Assembly: GCA_964540025.1 (NCBI GenBank) | Contig: CAZIKQ010000002.1 | Span: 1-64,000 of the forward strand | Origin: RGIG250 sp964540025 | GTDB taxonomy: Bacteria > Bacillota > Negativicutes > Selenomonadales > Selenomonadaceae | Reading direction: 5' to 3' | Length of the DNA stretch: 64,000 nucleotides | Notes under the pieces: model-generated | What the model was told of the DNA's origin: nothing | The model's input: only the letters and a program-made list of their open reading frames with translations | Database searches by the model: none | Position numbers and translations under genes: made by a program | Shown: piece by piece, positions 43,153 to 51,926 of the stretch | Layout of the letters: the number at the start of each line of letters is the position of its first letter | Numbering within the stretch: the stretch's first letter is position 1

Positions 43153-43491
43153 TCAGCCCATCATCCCAGCAGGGAGTCCGAGGTTGCTCATGAGCTTCTG
43201 CATTTCGTTGTTCATCATGTCATCAGTCTTTTTGATGACTTCATTCATGGCAGACATTACGAGATCCTGCAACATCTCGACATCTTCAGGATCTACAGCG
43301 CTCTTATCAATATAGAGACTTTGAACCACATGGTCGCCGTTCATGGCGATCTTCACAGCGCCGCCGCCCACGGTGACCTCTACGGTCTTCTTCTTTATTT
43401 CTTCCTGCATCAGTTTCATCTGAGCCTGAGCTTTTTGAACCTTTTTCATCATTTGGGCCATGTTGCCCATGTTTCCCATACCGCCAAACAT
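43153..43491 (-). CDS. Nucleoid-associated protein, YbaB/EbfC family
   Basis: A 112-aa DNA-binding protein starting MFGGMGNMGNMAQMMKKVQKAQ. The core VEVTVGGGAVKIAMNGDH fits YbaB. It is 6 bp from recR, as in most bacteria. Usually dnaX precedes this pair; here the SseB-macro gene does. Confidence 0.93.
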   Translation of the reverse strand: MFGGMGNMGNMAQMMKKVQKAQAQMKLMQEEIKKKTVEVTVGGGAVKIAMNGDHVVQSLYIDKSAVDPEDVEMLQDLVMSAMNEVIKKTDDMMNNEMQKLMSNLGLPAGMMG

Positions 43492-43493
43492 AC

Positions 43494-44519
43494 TTATTCT
43501 CCTTTATAGTCTTCTTTATTCATTTGCTTTGTCATATTGCTGAGAACGCTTTGGTATATATCCAGCATTTCCTGGTCGTAGCAACAGAAAATTACCTGCA
43601 AGCCATAATCCGAATGCAGTCCTAGCCACTGAGCAGTGATGTCAAGGGCAATATTTGCCGCTTCCTCCGCCGGGAATCTGTACGCTCCCGTTGAAATGGC
43701 CGGGAAGGCGATACTGTGGATGTTGTGCTCCCGGGCAAGATTCAGGCTGTTGAGGTAGCAATCAGCCAGATAGCTGGCCTCGTCGCCTTTTCCCTTGTAC
43801 ACGGGGCCAACGGTGTGGATGATGTAGCGGGCTTTCAAGTCATAGCCTTTGGTGATTTTTGCTTCTCCGGTCTTGCAGCCGCCCAGCTCGCTGCAGGCTT
43901 TGTTGAGACGCTTGCCGGCCGCCCGATGGATGGCGCCGTCTACGCCGCCGCCACCGGCAAGGCGCTCATTGGCCGCGTTGACGATAGCGTCGCATTCCAG
44001 GGTGGTTATGTCTCCCAGATTAAAAAATATCTGGCTTTTGGGATTGTTGATGCGGAGTATTTCCTCGATCATGGAGCGGCGAAGGCTGAAAGCTGTTCCC
44101 CAGGGATTGATCACGATGCCTTCCACTTCCTGAATGGTCGCCACTCGGGGGAGAATATCAAAGAGGGGCACCGTGTAAATCGCTGAAGCCGGACCTTTCT
44201 TTGATTCCTCTTCACTGGTGAAAGCTACCAGCCAGTCCTTGTTTGTCTCTTCATTGTGGATAGTGCGCAGGGTGAAGTCCTGTTCGGGGTTCACCAATTC
44301 TTCCTGCTTGGGATTTTCCTCGGTATCTGCGTTGAGGCCAAGGCGTTCGATGGCTTCATCGGTAAGGACGATGGGCATACGGATGGAACAATAATTGTTC
44401 ATGGCCAGGCGGATGCCTTCGAGAATGGCAATGGTCGATTCAGTCGTTTCGTTGCCAAGGGCGGCTCGGATGGGCTTTTCGATGACACTGATGTCATACA
44501 ACATGGGCTTCAAGGCCAT
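43494..44519 (-). CDS. SseB-like domain fused to a macro domain
   Basis: A 341-aa protein. The first about 160 residues match the SseB N-terminal type fold (VLTDEAIERL...DFTLRTI..., VAFTSEEESKKGP..., GIVINPWGTAFSLRR). The rest is a macro domain: ECDAIVNAANERLAGGGGVDGAIHRAAG, GGCKTGEAKITKGYDL, HTVGPVYKG and AFPAISTGAYRFP. Macro domains of this subtype remove or bind ADP-ribose or O-acetyl-ADP-ribose. The fusion and its place upstream of ybaB are not typical. AGGAGTG is the ribosome-binding site. Confidence 0.87.
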   Translation of the reverse strand: MALKPMLYDISVIEKPIRAALGNETTESTIAILEGIRLAMNNYCSIRMPIVLTDEAIERLGLNADTEENPKQEELVNPEQDFTLRTIHNEETNKDWLVAFTSEEESKKGPASAIYTVPLFDILPRVATIQEVEGIVINPWGTAFSLRRSMIEEILRINNPKSQIFFNLGDITTLECDAIVNAANERLAGGGGVDGAIHRAAGKRLNKACSELGGCKTGEAKITKGYDLKARYIIHTVGPVYKGKGDEASYLADCYLNSLNLAREHNIHSIAFPAISTGAYRFPAEEAANIALDITAQWLGLHSDYGLQVIFCCYDQEMLDIYQSVLSNMTKQMNKEDYKGE

Positions 44520-44534
44520 ATCAGCACTCCTAAC

Positions 44535-44903
44535 TTATTGGAAATAGGTGTTGTAGCTGTTGACGAGGAAAATTGCTACCGATGAACCGAGAAGAACCAA
44601 AACTGCTCTGCCCAGCCAAAGGCTCTGTTTTTCACTGAGGGTGGTCATGCGGCGCTGCATGTACATAAGACCCAGGGTGATGAGGAGCACGATGTACATG
44701 ATGCGGTTGGTAGTATCCAGCGCTCCCCAGCTGCCGGTCACCAGAAAGAGAGTCAGGGCCATGATGCCGGCGATGACGTAAACTTCCCAGGAGCGGAACT
44801 GCTGGTTGTGAGGCTGAGAGGCGGCGATGTCCTTTGCTTCCTCCTCCGCCGCGATCCGCGGGGCGTCCATATTTTTTTTGATCTTGCGCGTGAATTTTGC
44901 CAT
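44535..44903 (-). CDS. Small membrane protein, 122 aa
   Basis: A basic N-terminus (MAKFTRKIKK), a charged linker, then three hydrophobic segments: VYVIAGIMALTLFLVTGSW, IMYIVLLITLGLMYM and AVLVLLGSSVAIFLVN. No family recognised. It ends 15 bp before the SseB-macro start, so they are likely co-transcribed, which could place the macro protein near the membrane. Confidence 0.65.
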   Translation of the reverse strand: MAKFTRKIKKNMDAPRIAAEEEAKDIAASQPHNQQFRSWEVYVIAGIMALTLFLVTGSWGALDTTNRIMYIVLLITLGLMYMQRRMTTLSEKQSLWLGRAVLVLLGSSVAIFLVNSYNTYFQ

Positions 44904-45105
44904 TGGTTGTTATCATCCTTCGTATAAATATTTTCTGAAAAATCATTGAGACATTATATCATATTAGTCTGCAAAGCGAAATGAAAATTTAACAGGGGAG
45001 CTGGCGGCAGCCGGTAAATTATTTTCTAGGAAATTGTCCGGTCTCGTGATAAAATCATTCACTGGGTTATCCGATAGAAAACACGAATATGTAGGATTTA
45101 AGAAC

Positions 45106-45837
45106 ATGGAGCGTTTGCAAAAAATAATCGCCCGGGCGGGTGTCTGCTCCCGGCGAGCGGCGGAAAAGCTGATCGTTGCGGGGAAAGTCAAGGTGGATGG
45201 CAGGCTGATAACCGAGCTGGGTTTTCAGGCGGAGTGGCCCGGTCAGGACATAGAAGTTGACGGAAAAAAGCTGACCGCCCCGGAGAAACATATCTACGTT
45301 ATCGTAAATAAGCCGACAGGCTATATAAGCACGGCCTCAGACGATCGAGGAAGAAAGACCGTACTCGATCTTGTTCCATCGGTCAAAGAGCGAATATATC
45401 CGGTGGGAAGACTGGATTATGACACCGAGGGACTGCTGCTCCTGACAAACGACGGCGAACTGATGAACGGACTCCTTCATCCCCATCAGGAGGTGAAAAA
45501 GACCTATATCGCCGTGGTGGAAGGTGAATTGACGGGAGAAAAATTAGACGCGCTGCGGAACGGAATCAATTTGTCCGATGGAAGGACGGCCCCGGCTAAG
45601 GTGTTGCTGCTGCCTGACAGCAGGCCGCCCCTGTATGAAGTGAGGATCACCATTCACGAGGGAAGGAACCGGCAGGTGCGCCGCATGTTTGAGTCGGTGG
45701 GCTGTCGAGTCGTTTCTTTGCGAAGAGTCAGGTTTGCCACCTTATCCCTCAAAGGACTGCAATGCGGGGCGAAGCGTTTTTTGACCGAGGATGAAGTCAA
45801 GATGTTGTACGAGATAGCCGGTTTGAAGGATGAATAA
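45106..45837 (+). CDS. 23S/16S rRNA pseudouridine synthase, RluB/RsuA family
   Basis: Isomerises a uridine in rRNA. The 243-aa protein has an N-terminal S4 domain (MERLQKIIARAGVCSRRAAEKLI) and the catalytic aspartate in VGRLDYDTEGLLLLTNDG near residue 105. Start 45106 leads directly into the S4 domain; the frame upstream is not part of the family. It overlaps the flavoprotein gene by 8 bp. Which uridine it modifies cannot be told. Confidence 0.9.
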   Translation: MERLQKIIARAGVCSRRAAEKLIVAGKVKVDGRLITELGFQAEWPGQDIEVDGKKLTAPEKHIYVIVNKPTGYISTASDDRGRKTVLDLVPSVKERIYPVGRLDYDTEGLLLLTNDGELMNGLLHPHQEVKKTYIAVVEGELTGEKLDALRNGINLSDGRTAPAKVLLLPDSRPPLYEVRITIHEGRNRQVRRMFESVGCRVVSLRRVRFATLSLKGLQCGAKRFLTEDEVKMLYEIAGLKDE

Positions 45838-47221
45838 GAGAATTGTGATTGTGGGGGGCGGCCCGGCCGGATTGATGGCCGGTATCGCTTTGGCGGAAGA
45901 ATTTGACAATTTGTGCATTCCTCCTGAGAAAAGGCCGGACATGCTCCTTCTGGAAAAGATGCCGAAATGCGGCCGGAAGCTGAGGATCACCGGCAAAGGC
46001 CGGGGGAATCTTACAAACGCGTCATCTTTGCCGGAAATAATCGCCAACATTCCCGGGGGAGGTTCTTTCCTCAACAGCAGTCTCCGGGCTTTTACCAATG
46101 ACGACGTCGTATCGTTTTTTGAAGAGGCTGACGTTCCCACAAAGGTGGAAAGGGGCAACAGAGTGTTTCCGGTCAGCGACAACGCTGAAGATCTTGTCAC
46201 CGCCCTGACAGTTTCAGCCAGGCAGCGAGGGGTGAACATCAGGACGGCTTCGCCAGTGGCCGGGCTTCTGTGGGATACGTTGGCTCCATCCGATGCTGTT
46301 CATGTTCAGGAGGCAGAAATCGGCAAAGAGCAGAAAGGGAAAAAGAAGTCAGCAAAACTCACGCCCCAAAAGAGAATAAGGGGAGTGCGGCTCAGAAGCG
46401 GTGAAGAATTATCGGCGGATATGATAATCGTCGCTACGGGAGGTTTATCGTATCCGGCCACAGGTTCCTCCGGAGACGGCTACGGCTGGGCAAGGTCCTT
46501 GGGCCATACGGTTTCCACGACTTTTCCCGCCTTGGTGCCATTGGAAACCGAAGATGATTGGACGGCGGAGGCCGCCGGACTGACTCTGAAAAATGTTCGG
46601 GCAACCCTGAGGATTGACGGAACTGACGCAGGACAGGAGTTTGGCGAGCTGCTGTTCACCCATTTTGGCCTGTCCGGCCCCATAATTCTCCGGTTATCCC
46701 GAAGGGCAAGCGAGGCCTTAAACGGGCAGAAGGCTTCGGCCTTTGTGGAAATATTGATCGATCTTAAGCCCGCCCTTACAAGGGATCAGTTATCGGCCAG
46801 GCTTGACCGGGATATTGAAAAGTACGCCGTGAAGGCAATGAAGAATGCCTTGGTGGATTTACTGCCCATGAAATTGATCGGGCCGATCCTTGATCAATCC
46901 TTTATTGAGGGAATGCAGACGGCTAACAACCTGTCCCGGGAAAGCCGGTCAAGACTTGTTGAGACTATAAAGTCCCTGCCGCTGGTGGTGACGGGCACAA
47001 GACCCTATACAGAGGCTATTGTGACGGCCGGCGGGGTAAATACCGATGAAATAATCCCTAAAACGATGGCGTCCCGTCTGGTGGCCGGACTATATTGGGC
47101 GGGGGAAGTGATCAATATCGATGGTTATACTGGCGGCTACAATCTGCAGGCAGCTTTTTCCACCGGTCATGCAGCGGGGGTGGCAGCCGCCAGGGCCTTT
47201 GTTGCGGATTTATCAGAGTAA
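45830..47221 (+). CDS. FAD-dependent oxidoreductase, HI0933/BaiN-like
   Basis: A 463-aa flavoprotein. The Rossmann motif IVGGGPAGLMAGIALAEE is at residue 5; GRKLRITGKGRGNLTN (near residue 45) and the C-terminal VTAGGVNTDEI and GYTGGYNLQAAF are typical of HI0933-family proteins. A Lys/Gln-rich insert lies near residues 160-185. It overlaps rluB and precedes aroA. Substrate unknown. Confidence 0.9.
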   Translation: MNKRIVIVGGGPAGLMAGIALAEEFDNLCIPPEKRPDMLLLEKMPKCGRKLRITGKGRGNLTNASSLPEIIANIPGGGSFLNSSLRAFTNDDVVSFFEEADVPTKVERGNRVFPVSDNAEDLVTALTVSARQRGVNIRTASPVAGLLWDTLAPSDAVHVQEAEIGKEQKGKKKSAKLTPQKRIRGVRLRSGEELSADMIIVATGGLSYPATGSSGDGYGWARSLGHTVSTTFPALVPLETEDDWTAEAAGLTLKNVRATLRIDGTDAGQEFGELLFTHFGLSGPIILRLSRRASEALNGQKASAFVEILIDLKPALTRDQLSARLDRDIEKYAVKAMKNALVDLLPMKLIGPILDQSFIEGMQTANNLSRESRSRLVETIKSLPLVVTGTRPYTEAIVTAGGVNTDEIIPKTMASRLVAGLYWAGEVINIDGYTGGYNLQAAFSTGHAAGVAAARAFVADLSE

Positions 47222-47267
47222 TGGTAGAATAAAGCAGTATTTAACCTTACGATCGCAGGTGGTAGCA

Positions 47268-48587
47268 ATGACAGCAAAGACGATTTCTGTGGTGAAGAAC
47301 GGTCTTCACGGAACAGTAAATATCCCCGGTGACAAGTCGGTTTCACACCGCAGCATAATGTTTGGCGCTATGAACGAACCGGGGAAAACTGTCCACATAA
47401 CGAATTTCCTTGAATCGGCGGATTGTTTATCCACGGTTGGGGTAATGCGGGCATTAGGCGCAAAGGTAGAAAAGCTGTCCGAGGGAGAAATGGTGGTCAC
47501 CGGAGTGGGCCTGAACGGCTTGAAAGAGCCGTCAACGGTTTTGGACGCCGGTAATTCCGGAACCACCCTTCGCCTGATGATGGGTGTGCTGGCCGGTCGG
47601 CCTTTCCTTGCAACTTTTGTAGGTGATGATTCTCTTTCCCGTCGGCCCATGGGCCGGGTAATTGCTCCTCTAAGTAAAATGGGTGCACAAATCGTAGGTC
47701 GGGAGAAAAATTCTCGGTTGCCGATCACGGTGCTTCCCGGTGATGAGGGGGAAAAGCTGAGGGCAATTACTTACGATATGCCCATGGCCAGCGCTCAGGT
47801 GAAGTCGGCGATCTTATTGGCCGGGCTCAGAGCCGATGGCCCGGTCACCGTCATTGAGCCTTATACATCCCGGGATCATACCGAAAGACTTTTGGCAGCT
47901 TCTGGGGTGAAGATTGAGAAATCCGGCACGGCGGTCACCGTTCATCCGACCGAGCGATTGGCGGTGCCCGCAGAAATTGCGGTTCCCGGCGACATAAGCT
48001 CCGCGGCATTTTGGCTGGTGGCGGGGAGCATCATCGAAAACAGCGAGTTGCTTCTTACCGGCGTGGGGATGAATGAAACCCGTACCGGTATCATAGACGT
48101 TCTAAAAAGTATGGGGGCGGATCTTACGATCCAAAACCAGCGGACATCCGGCGGCGAGTCCATTGCCGATATTCTGGTTCGGAGCGCAAAGCTGAAAGCG
48201 ACTCGTCTGACCGAGGAAATAATTCCCAGACTGATCGATGAGATCCCGGTTATCGCCGTGGCGGCCTTGTTGGCTGAGGGAACAACAACCATTACCGGAG
48301 CCGGTGAGCTGCGGGTGAAGGAGACCGACCGGCTCCAGGCGGTTGTTGATGAATTCAATAAGGTTGCCCCGAGCCATATTGATGGCACGGAAGATGGACT
48401 GGTGATCCGTGGCGTTACCGACAAGAGCAAGCTGCTCCCGGCCCTCTGTAAATCCTATGACGATCACCGCATGGCCATGTCATTGGCGGTTCTGGGCTGC
48501 GTCTGCGGCTTGTCCATCGAGAACGCTGACTGCGTGAATATTTCTTATCCGGTTTTTTATGATACGTTGGAGAGGTTAGCCAAATGA
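47268..48587 (+). CDS. aroA: 3-phosphoshikimate 1-carboxyvinyltransferase (EPSP synthase)
   Basis: Sixth step of the shikimate pathway. The 439-aa protein has the N-terminal GDKSVSHRSIMFG, NSGTTLRLMMG near residue 92, and late LRVKETDRL and KSYDDHRMAM motifs. The start at 47268 follows AGGTGG; the frame upstream overlaps the flavoprotein gene. Its stop overlaps the cmk start. Confidence 0.96.
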   Translation: MTAKTISVVKNGLHGTVNIPGDKSVSHRSIMFGAMNEPGKTVHITNFLESADCLSTVGVMRALGAKVEKLSEGEMVVTGVGLNGLKEPSTVLDAGNSGTTLRLMMGVLAGRPFLATFVGDDSLSRRPMGRVIAPLSKMGAQIVGREKNSRLPITVLPGDEGEKLRAITYDMPMASAQVKSAILLAGLRADGPVTVIEPYTSRDHTERLLAASGVKIEKSGTAVTVHPTERLAVPAEIAVPGDISSAAFWLVAGSIIENSELLLTGVGMNETRTGIIDVLKSMGADLTIQNQRTSGGESIADILVRSAKLKATRLTEEIIPRLIDEIPVIAVAALLAEGTTTITGAGELRVKETDRLQAVVDEFNKVAPSHIDGTEDGLVIRGVTDKSKLLPALCKSYDDHRMAMSLAVLGCVCGLSIENADCVNISYPVFYDTLERLAK

Positions 48588-49243
48588 AAAAAGTAGTTGC
48601 CATAGACGGCCCGGCCGGGGCCGGAAAGAGTACTCTGGCCAGGAGAGCGGCTCAGCGGTTGGGCTACGTATATATAGATACCGGCGCTATGTACCGCTCT
48701 GTCGCCTGGAAGGTGCTGCAAACTTTTGGCAGTGACAGCTTTACCGATGAAGACATCGCCGCAGTGGCTGATGATCTTACCGTAGCGCTATCTTACGAGG
48801 ATGGAAGCCAGCGGATTTCCGTCGATGGAGTGGATGTCAGCGAGGCGATCCGCACTCCGGCGGTGACGGCGATCGTTTCCCGGGTGGCGGCTGTAAGGCG
48901 GGTGCGGAAGAAGATGGTTGACCTTCAGCAAAAGATGGCCGCTGATGGCGGCGTGATAATGGATGGCCGGGATATTGCTTCAAAGGTTTTGCCCAACGCT
49001 GACGTTAAGATCTTTTTGACGGCCTCCATCGAGGAGCGGGCAAATCGCCGCTGCCGGGAAATGAAGGAAAAGGGCTTTGACGTAGACCTGAAAAAATTGC
49101 AGGAAGAAATCGCCGCCAGGGACAAGGCCGACAGTGAAAGGGCAGAGTCTCCCCTGGTTCGAGTGCCGGAAGCCATATTGCTGGACACCACCAATATGGA
49201 TATCGACGAGGCGGAAGCGGCCATCGTAAAGCTGGCAGAATGA
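48584..49243 (+). CDS. cmk: Cytidylate kinase
   Basis: Phosphorylates CMP/dCMP. The 219-aa protein has the P-loop IDGPAGAGKSTLARR, YIDTGAMYRS, and the DGRDIASKVLPNADVKIFLTAS catalytic segment near residue 125. It overlaps aroA by 4 bp (ATGA) and precedes plsC. The aroA-cmk-plsC-ispH-S1 order is classic for Bacillota. Confidence 0.97.
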   Translation: MKKVVAIDGPAGAGKSTLARRAAQRLGYVYIDTGAMYRSVAWKVLQTFGSDSFTDEDIAAVADDLTVALSYEDGSQRISVDGVDVSEAIRTPAVTAIVSRVAAVRRVRKKMVDLQQKMAADGGVIMDGRDIASKVLPNADVKIFLTASIEERANRRCREMKEKGFDVDLKKLQEEIAARDKADSERAESPLVRVPEAILLDTTNMDIDEAEAAIVKLAE

Positions 49244-49252
49244 GAGGAAAAG

Positions 49253-49858
49253 ATGTTATACTCACTGCTGGGAGTTTTCTTTCGCCGGTTTTGGCATATC
49301 TTTGATTTTACCCTGGGGCATTCGGAACGCATACCTTCAGAAGGGCCGGTGATCTTTGCGGCAAATCATCAGTCCTTTTGGGACGTGCCGCTTTTGGCCA
49401 CGTATGTTGACCGTCCCGTGAGCTTCATGGCCAAGGAGGAGCTTTTCAAGGTTCCGGTTTTTGGGAGCATTATCCGAAATCTTCACGCTTTCCCGGTAAG
49501 GCGGGGAGCCTCGGATAAGAGCGCCATAAAAAAAGCGCTGGGGATACTGAAGTCCGGCGAGTGTATGGCAATATTTCCGGAAGGGACAAGAAGTAAAAAC
49601 GGAAAGCTCGGCAAGGTGGGCGCCGGGGTTTCCCTGCTGGCTTCCCTGTCAAAGGCGACGGTTGTCCCGGTGGCAATAGTGGGAACAAGGGAAATATTCG
49701 GGAAGAAGTTTTTGCCGAAGGTGGCCGTGCTTTACGGCGAGCCCATGGTGTACGATGCAGAGCACGCGGATAAAGAGGCATTGCATGATTTTTCGACAGA
49801 ACTGATGGGAAAAATACAATATATGCTTGATGCCTATAACCGGGGTGAAGTAGTTTGA
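49253..49858 (+). CDS. plsC: 1-acyl-sn-glycerol-3-phosphate acyltransferase
   Basis: Makes phosphatidic acid. The 201-aa protein has the catalytic HX4D (NHQSFWDVP) near residue 38 and the FPEGTRSKNGKLG motif near residue 105. A hydrophobic N-terminus (LYSLLGVFFRRFWHIF) suggests membrane association. It lies 9 bp after cmk. Confidence 0.93.
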   Translation: MLYSLLGVFFRRFWHIFDFTLGHSERIPSEGPVIFAANHQSFWDVPLLATYVDRPVSFMAKEELFKVPVFGSIIRNLHAFPVRRGASDKSAIKKALGILKSGECMAIFPEGTRSKNGKLGKVGAGVSLLASLSKATVVPVAIVGTREIFGKKFLPKVAVLYGEPMVYDAEHADKEALHDFSTELMGKIQYMLDAYNRGEVV

Positions 49859-49949
49859 CGTCCTGTAAATTGTGCCGAGAATAGATTTGGAAAATAGTGA
49901 TCTCTGTCCGAATAATTTTCTTGATAAATTTGAAACGATGTGGTAATCT

Positions 49950-50780
49950 ATGAAAGTGATGTTGGCTGAGTATCTGGGTTTTTGCTATGGCGTGAAGCGG
50001 GCTATCGGATTGGCGCGGGATAATGCCCGGTCTGATGGCAGAGCGGCCACGCTGGGCCCCATTATTCACAATCCGCAGATGGTTTCGCGGCTGGAAAGTG
50101 AAGGCGTTGGAACCGTTGATTTTCCAGCGGAAATGAAGCAAGGGGACACTATTATAATCCGCTCCCACGGGGTTGGGCCCGAGGTGTATGAAGAGGCGGA
50201 ACGGCTGGGCCTTGAGGTAGTTGACGCTACCTGCCCCCATGTGAAGCAGGCTCAGATGGCGGCGCATCGCCTGATGAGCGAGGGTTACAGCGTCGTAATA
50301 ATCGGCGAGAAAGAGCATCCGGAAGTAAAGAGCATCTTTGAGTGGTCAGGTTCCAAGGCAACTGTGATCGACAGCGTGGAAGAGGCCGAGGAACTCATGC
50401 CCTGCGCTCATTTAGGGATCGTGTCTCAGACGACATTTTCCGGAGACAAGTTTAACCACATAGTGGAAACGCTCCTCGGCAAGTCAAATGACATTCATAT
50501 ATTGCGGACTATTTGCACGGCCACCGATCAACGCCAGACAGCGGCGATAAAGCTGGCTGGCAATGTGGATCTGATGCTTGTCATCGGTGGGAAGAACAGT
50601 GCAAATACCACGCGGCTGGCGCAGCTTTGCGCTGAAAAGTGTTCGACATACCATATCGAGACGGCTTCCGAGCTCAGGCCCGAGTGGTTTGACGGAATAG
50701 AAAATATTGGTATCACAGCCGGGGCGTCGACGCCCGACTGGGTTATCAAGGAGGTTTATGAAAAGTGCAAGAAGAAATGA
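49950..50780 (+). CDS. ispH: 4-hydroxy-3-methylbut-2-enyl diphosphate reductase
   Basis: Last MEP-pathway enzyme, with a 4Fe-4S cluster. The 276-aa protein has three conserved cysteines in LGFCYGVKRAI (12), ATCPHVKQ (near 93) and TICTATDQRQTA (near 190), plus the TTRLAQLC and STPDWVIKEV C-terminal motifs. The S1-domain gene overlaps by 16 bp, which couples the two; in some Clostridia they are fused. Confidence 0.96.
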   Translation: MKVMLAEYLGFCYGVKRAIGLARDNARSDGRAATLGPIIHNPQMVSRLESEGVGTVDFPAEMKQGDTIIIRSHGVGPEVYEEAERLGLEVVDATCPHVKQAQMAAHRLMSEGYSVVIIGEKEHPEVKSIFEWSGSKATVIDSVEEAEELMPCAHLGIVSQTTFSGDKFNHIVETLLGKSNDIHILRTICTATDQRQTAAIKLAGNVDLMLVIGGKNSANTTRLAQLCAEKCSTYHIETASELRPEWFDGIENIGITAGASTPDWVIKEVYEKCKKK

Positions 50781-51865
50781 CAATGGAACAGCTCCTGGCT
50801 GAGGAGGAAGCAGCCGCAGGTCAGGAAATCAAAGAAAAGGAAGTCGTCGAAGGTACCGTCATAATGGTAAATCGTGACGAAGCTTTTGTAGATATCGGCT
50901 ACAAGCAGGAAATTCCCATTCCCAAGCGCGAGCTTCGCTATCCGGCCCCTGAGTCCGCAGAGGATGTGGTCAAGGTCGGCGATGTGATCAAGGTTTTTGT
51001 CGTATCCCTGGGCGGGGAAAACGGCGCAGTCCTCTCCAAAGTCAAGGCCGATAAGTTTGCCGCCTGGGAGGTCCTTCAGGGGATCACCGAGCGTCAGGAG
51101 ACTGTGGAAGCTGAGATCACCAATGTGGTCAAGGGCGGCGTTGTAGCCGCTGTTCAGGGTCTGCGGGCTTTCATCCCGGCCTCTCAGGTTGACCTTGGTT
51201 TCGTAAAGGATCTTCAGGTATACGTTGGTCAGACTGTTACGGCGCTCCCGCTGGAGTGCGATCCGAAGAAGCAGCGCCTTGTTCTCTCCCGCCGCAAGAT
51301 CCTTGAGGAGGAGCGGGCTAAGAAGCAGGAAGAGCTGTTCGCTACCCTCGAAGCCGGTCAGACTTTGAAGGGCGTCGTTAAGCGCCTTGTAGACTACGGC
51401 GCTTTCATCGATATTGGCGGAGTAGACGGCCTTGCCCATATCTCCGATCTCTCCTGGAGCCGGGTCAAGCATCCCTCCGAGGTTCTTGAAGTCGGTCAGG
51501 AACTGGATGTAAAGGTCAAGAGCTTTGACCCTGAGACCAAGCGCATCTCCCTCTCCGTGAAGGATACTTTGCAGGATCCTTGGTTCGAGCGGGCCGAGAA
51601 ATATACTGAAGGTTCCCTTATCCAGGGCAAGATCATTAAGCTCACCAATTTTGGCGCTTTCATGGAAATCGAGCCGGGCTTTGATGGTCTCATCCCCATG
51701 GGAGAGCTCTCCGACCGCCGCATTGCGAAAGCTGACGAAGCTGTGAGCATGGGTGATGTGGTCACCGTAAAGATCCTCCGTATCGACACCGCCAAGAAGC
51801 GCATCAGCCTGAGCATTGCAAAGGCTGACAAGAATCTCGAAGAAGAGGTTCCGGCTGCCGAATAA
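50765..51865 (+). CDS. rpsA: S1-domain RNA-binding protein (ribosomal protein S1 homologue)
   Basis: A 366-aa protein with four S1 domains, roughly residues 25-100, 115-180, 195-265 and 285-355 (for example GVVKRLVDYGAFIDIGGVDGLAHIS). The start is GTG 50765 with GGAGG upstream inside ispH; ATG 50777 is an alternative. It lacks the first two domains of E. coli S1, as is common for Bacillota. An intrinsic terminator follows. Confidence 0.9.
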   Translation: MQEEMTMEQLLAEEEAAAGQEIKEKEVVEGTVIMVNRDEAFVDIGYKQEIPIPKRELRYPAPESAEDVVKVGDVIKVFVVSLGGENGAVLSKVKADKFAAWEVLQGITERQETVEAEITNVVKGGVVAAVQGLRAFIPASQVDLGFVKDLQVYVGQTVTALPLECDPKKQRLVLSRRKILEEERAKKQEELFATLEAGQTLKGVVKRLVDYGAFIDIGGVDGLAHISDLSWSRVKHPSEVLEVGQELDVKVKSFDPETKRISLSVKDTLQDPWFERAEKYTEGSLIQGKIIKLTNFGAFMEIEPGFDGLIPMGELSDRRIAKADEAVSMGDVVTVKILRIDTAKKRISLSIAKADKNLEEEVPAAE

Positions 51866-51882
51866 TCGGAAATGAATATTTT

Positions 51883-51911
51883 AGGGGCAGGCAGAGACCT
51901 GCCCCTTTTTT
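51883..51911 (+). terminator. Terminator after the S1 gene
   Basis: AGGGGCAGG / CCTGCCCCT stem with a 6-nt loop, then a T-run. Confidence 0.9.
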
Positions 51912-51926
51912 GGTAATGGAAAAATC

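Noticed and set aside
49920..49948. Promoter TTGATA-17-TAATCT directly before ispH
   Set aside because: It would put the transcript start after the ispH ATG, and the gene is well placed for transcription from aroA-cmk-plsC.
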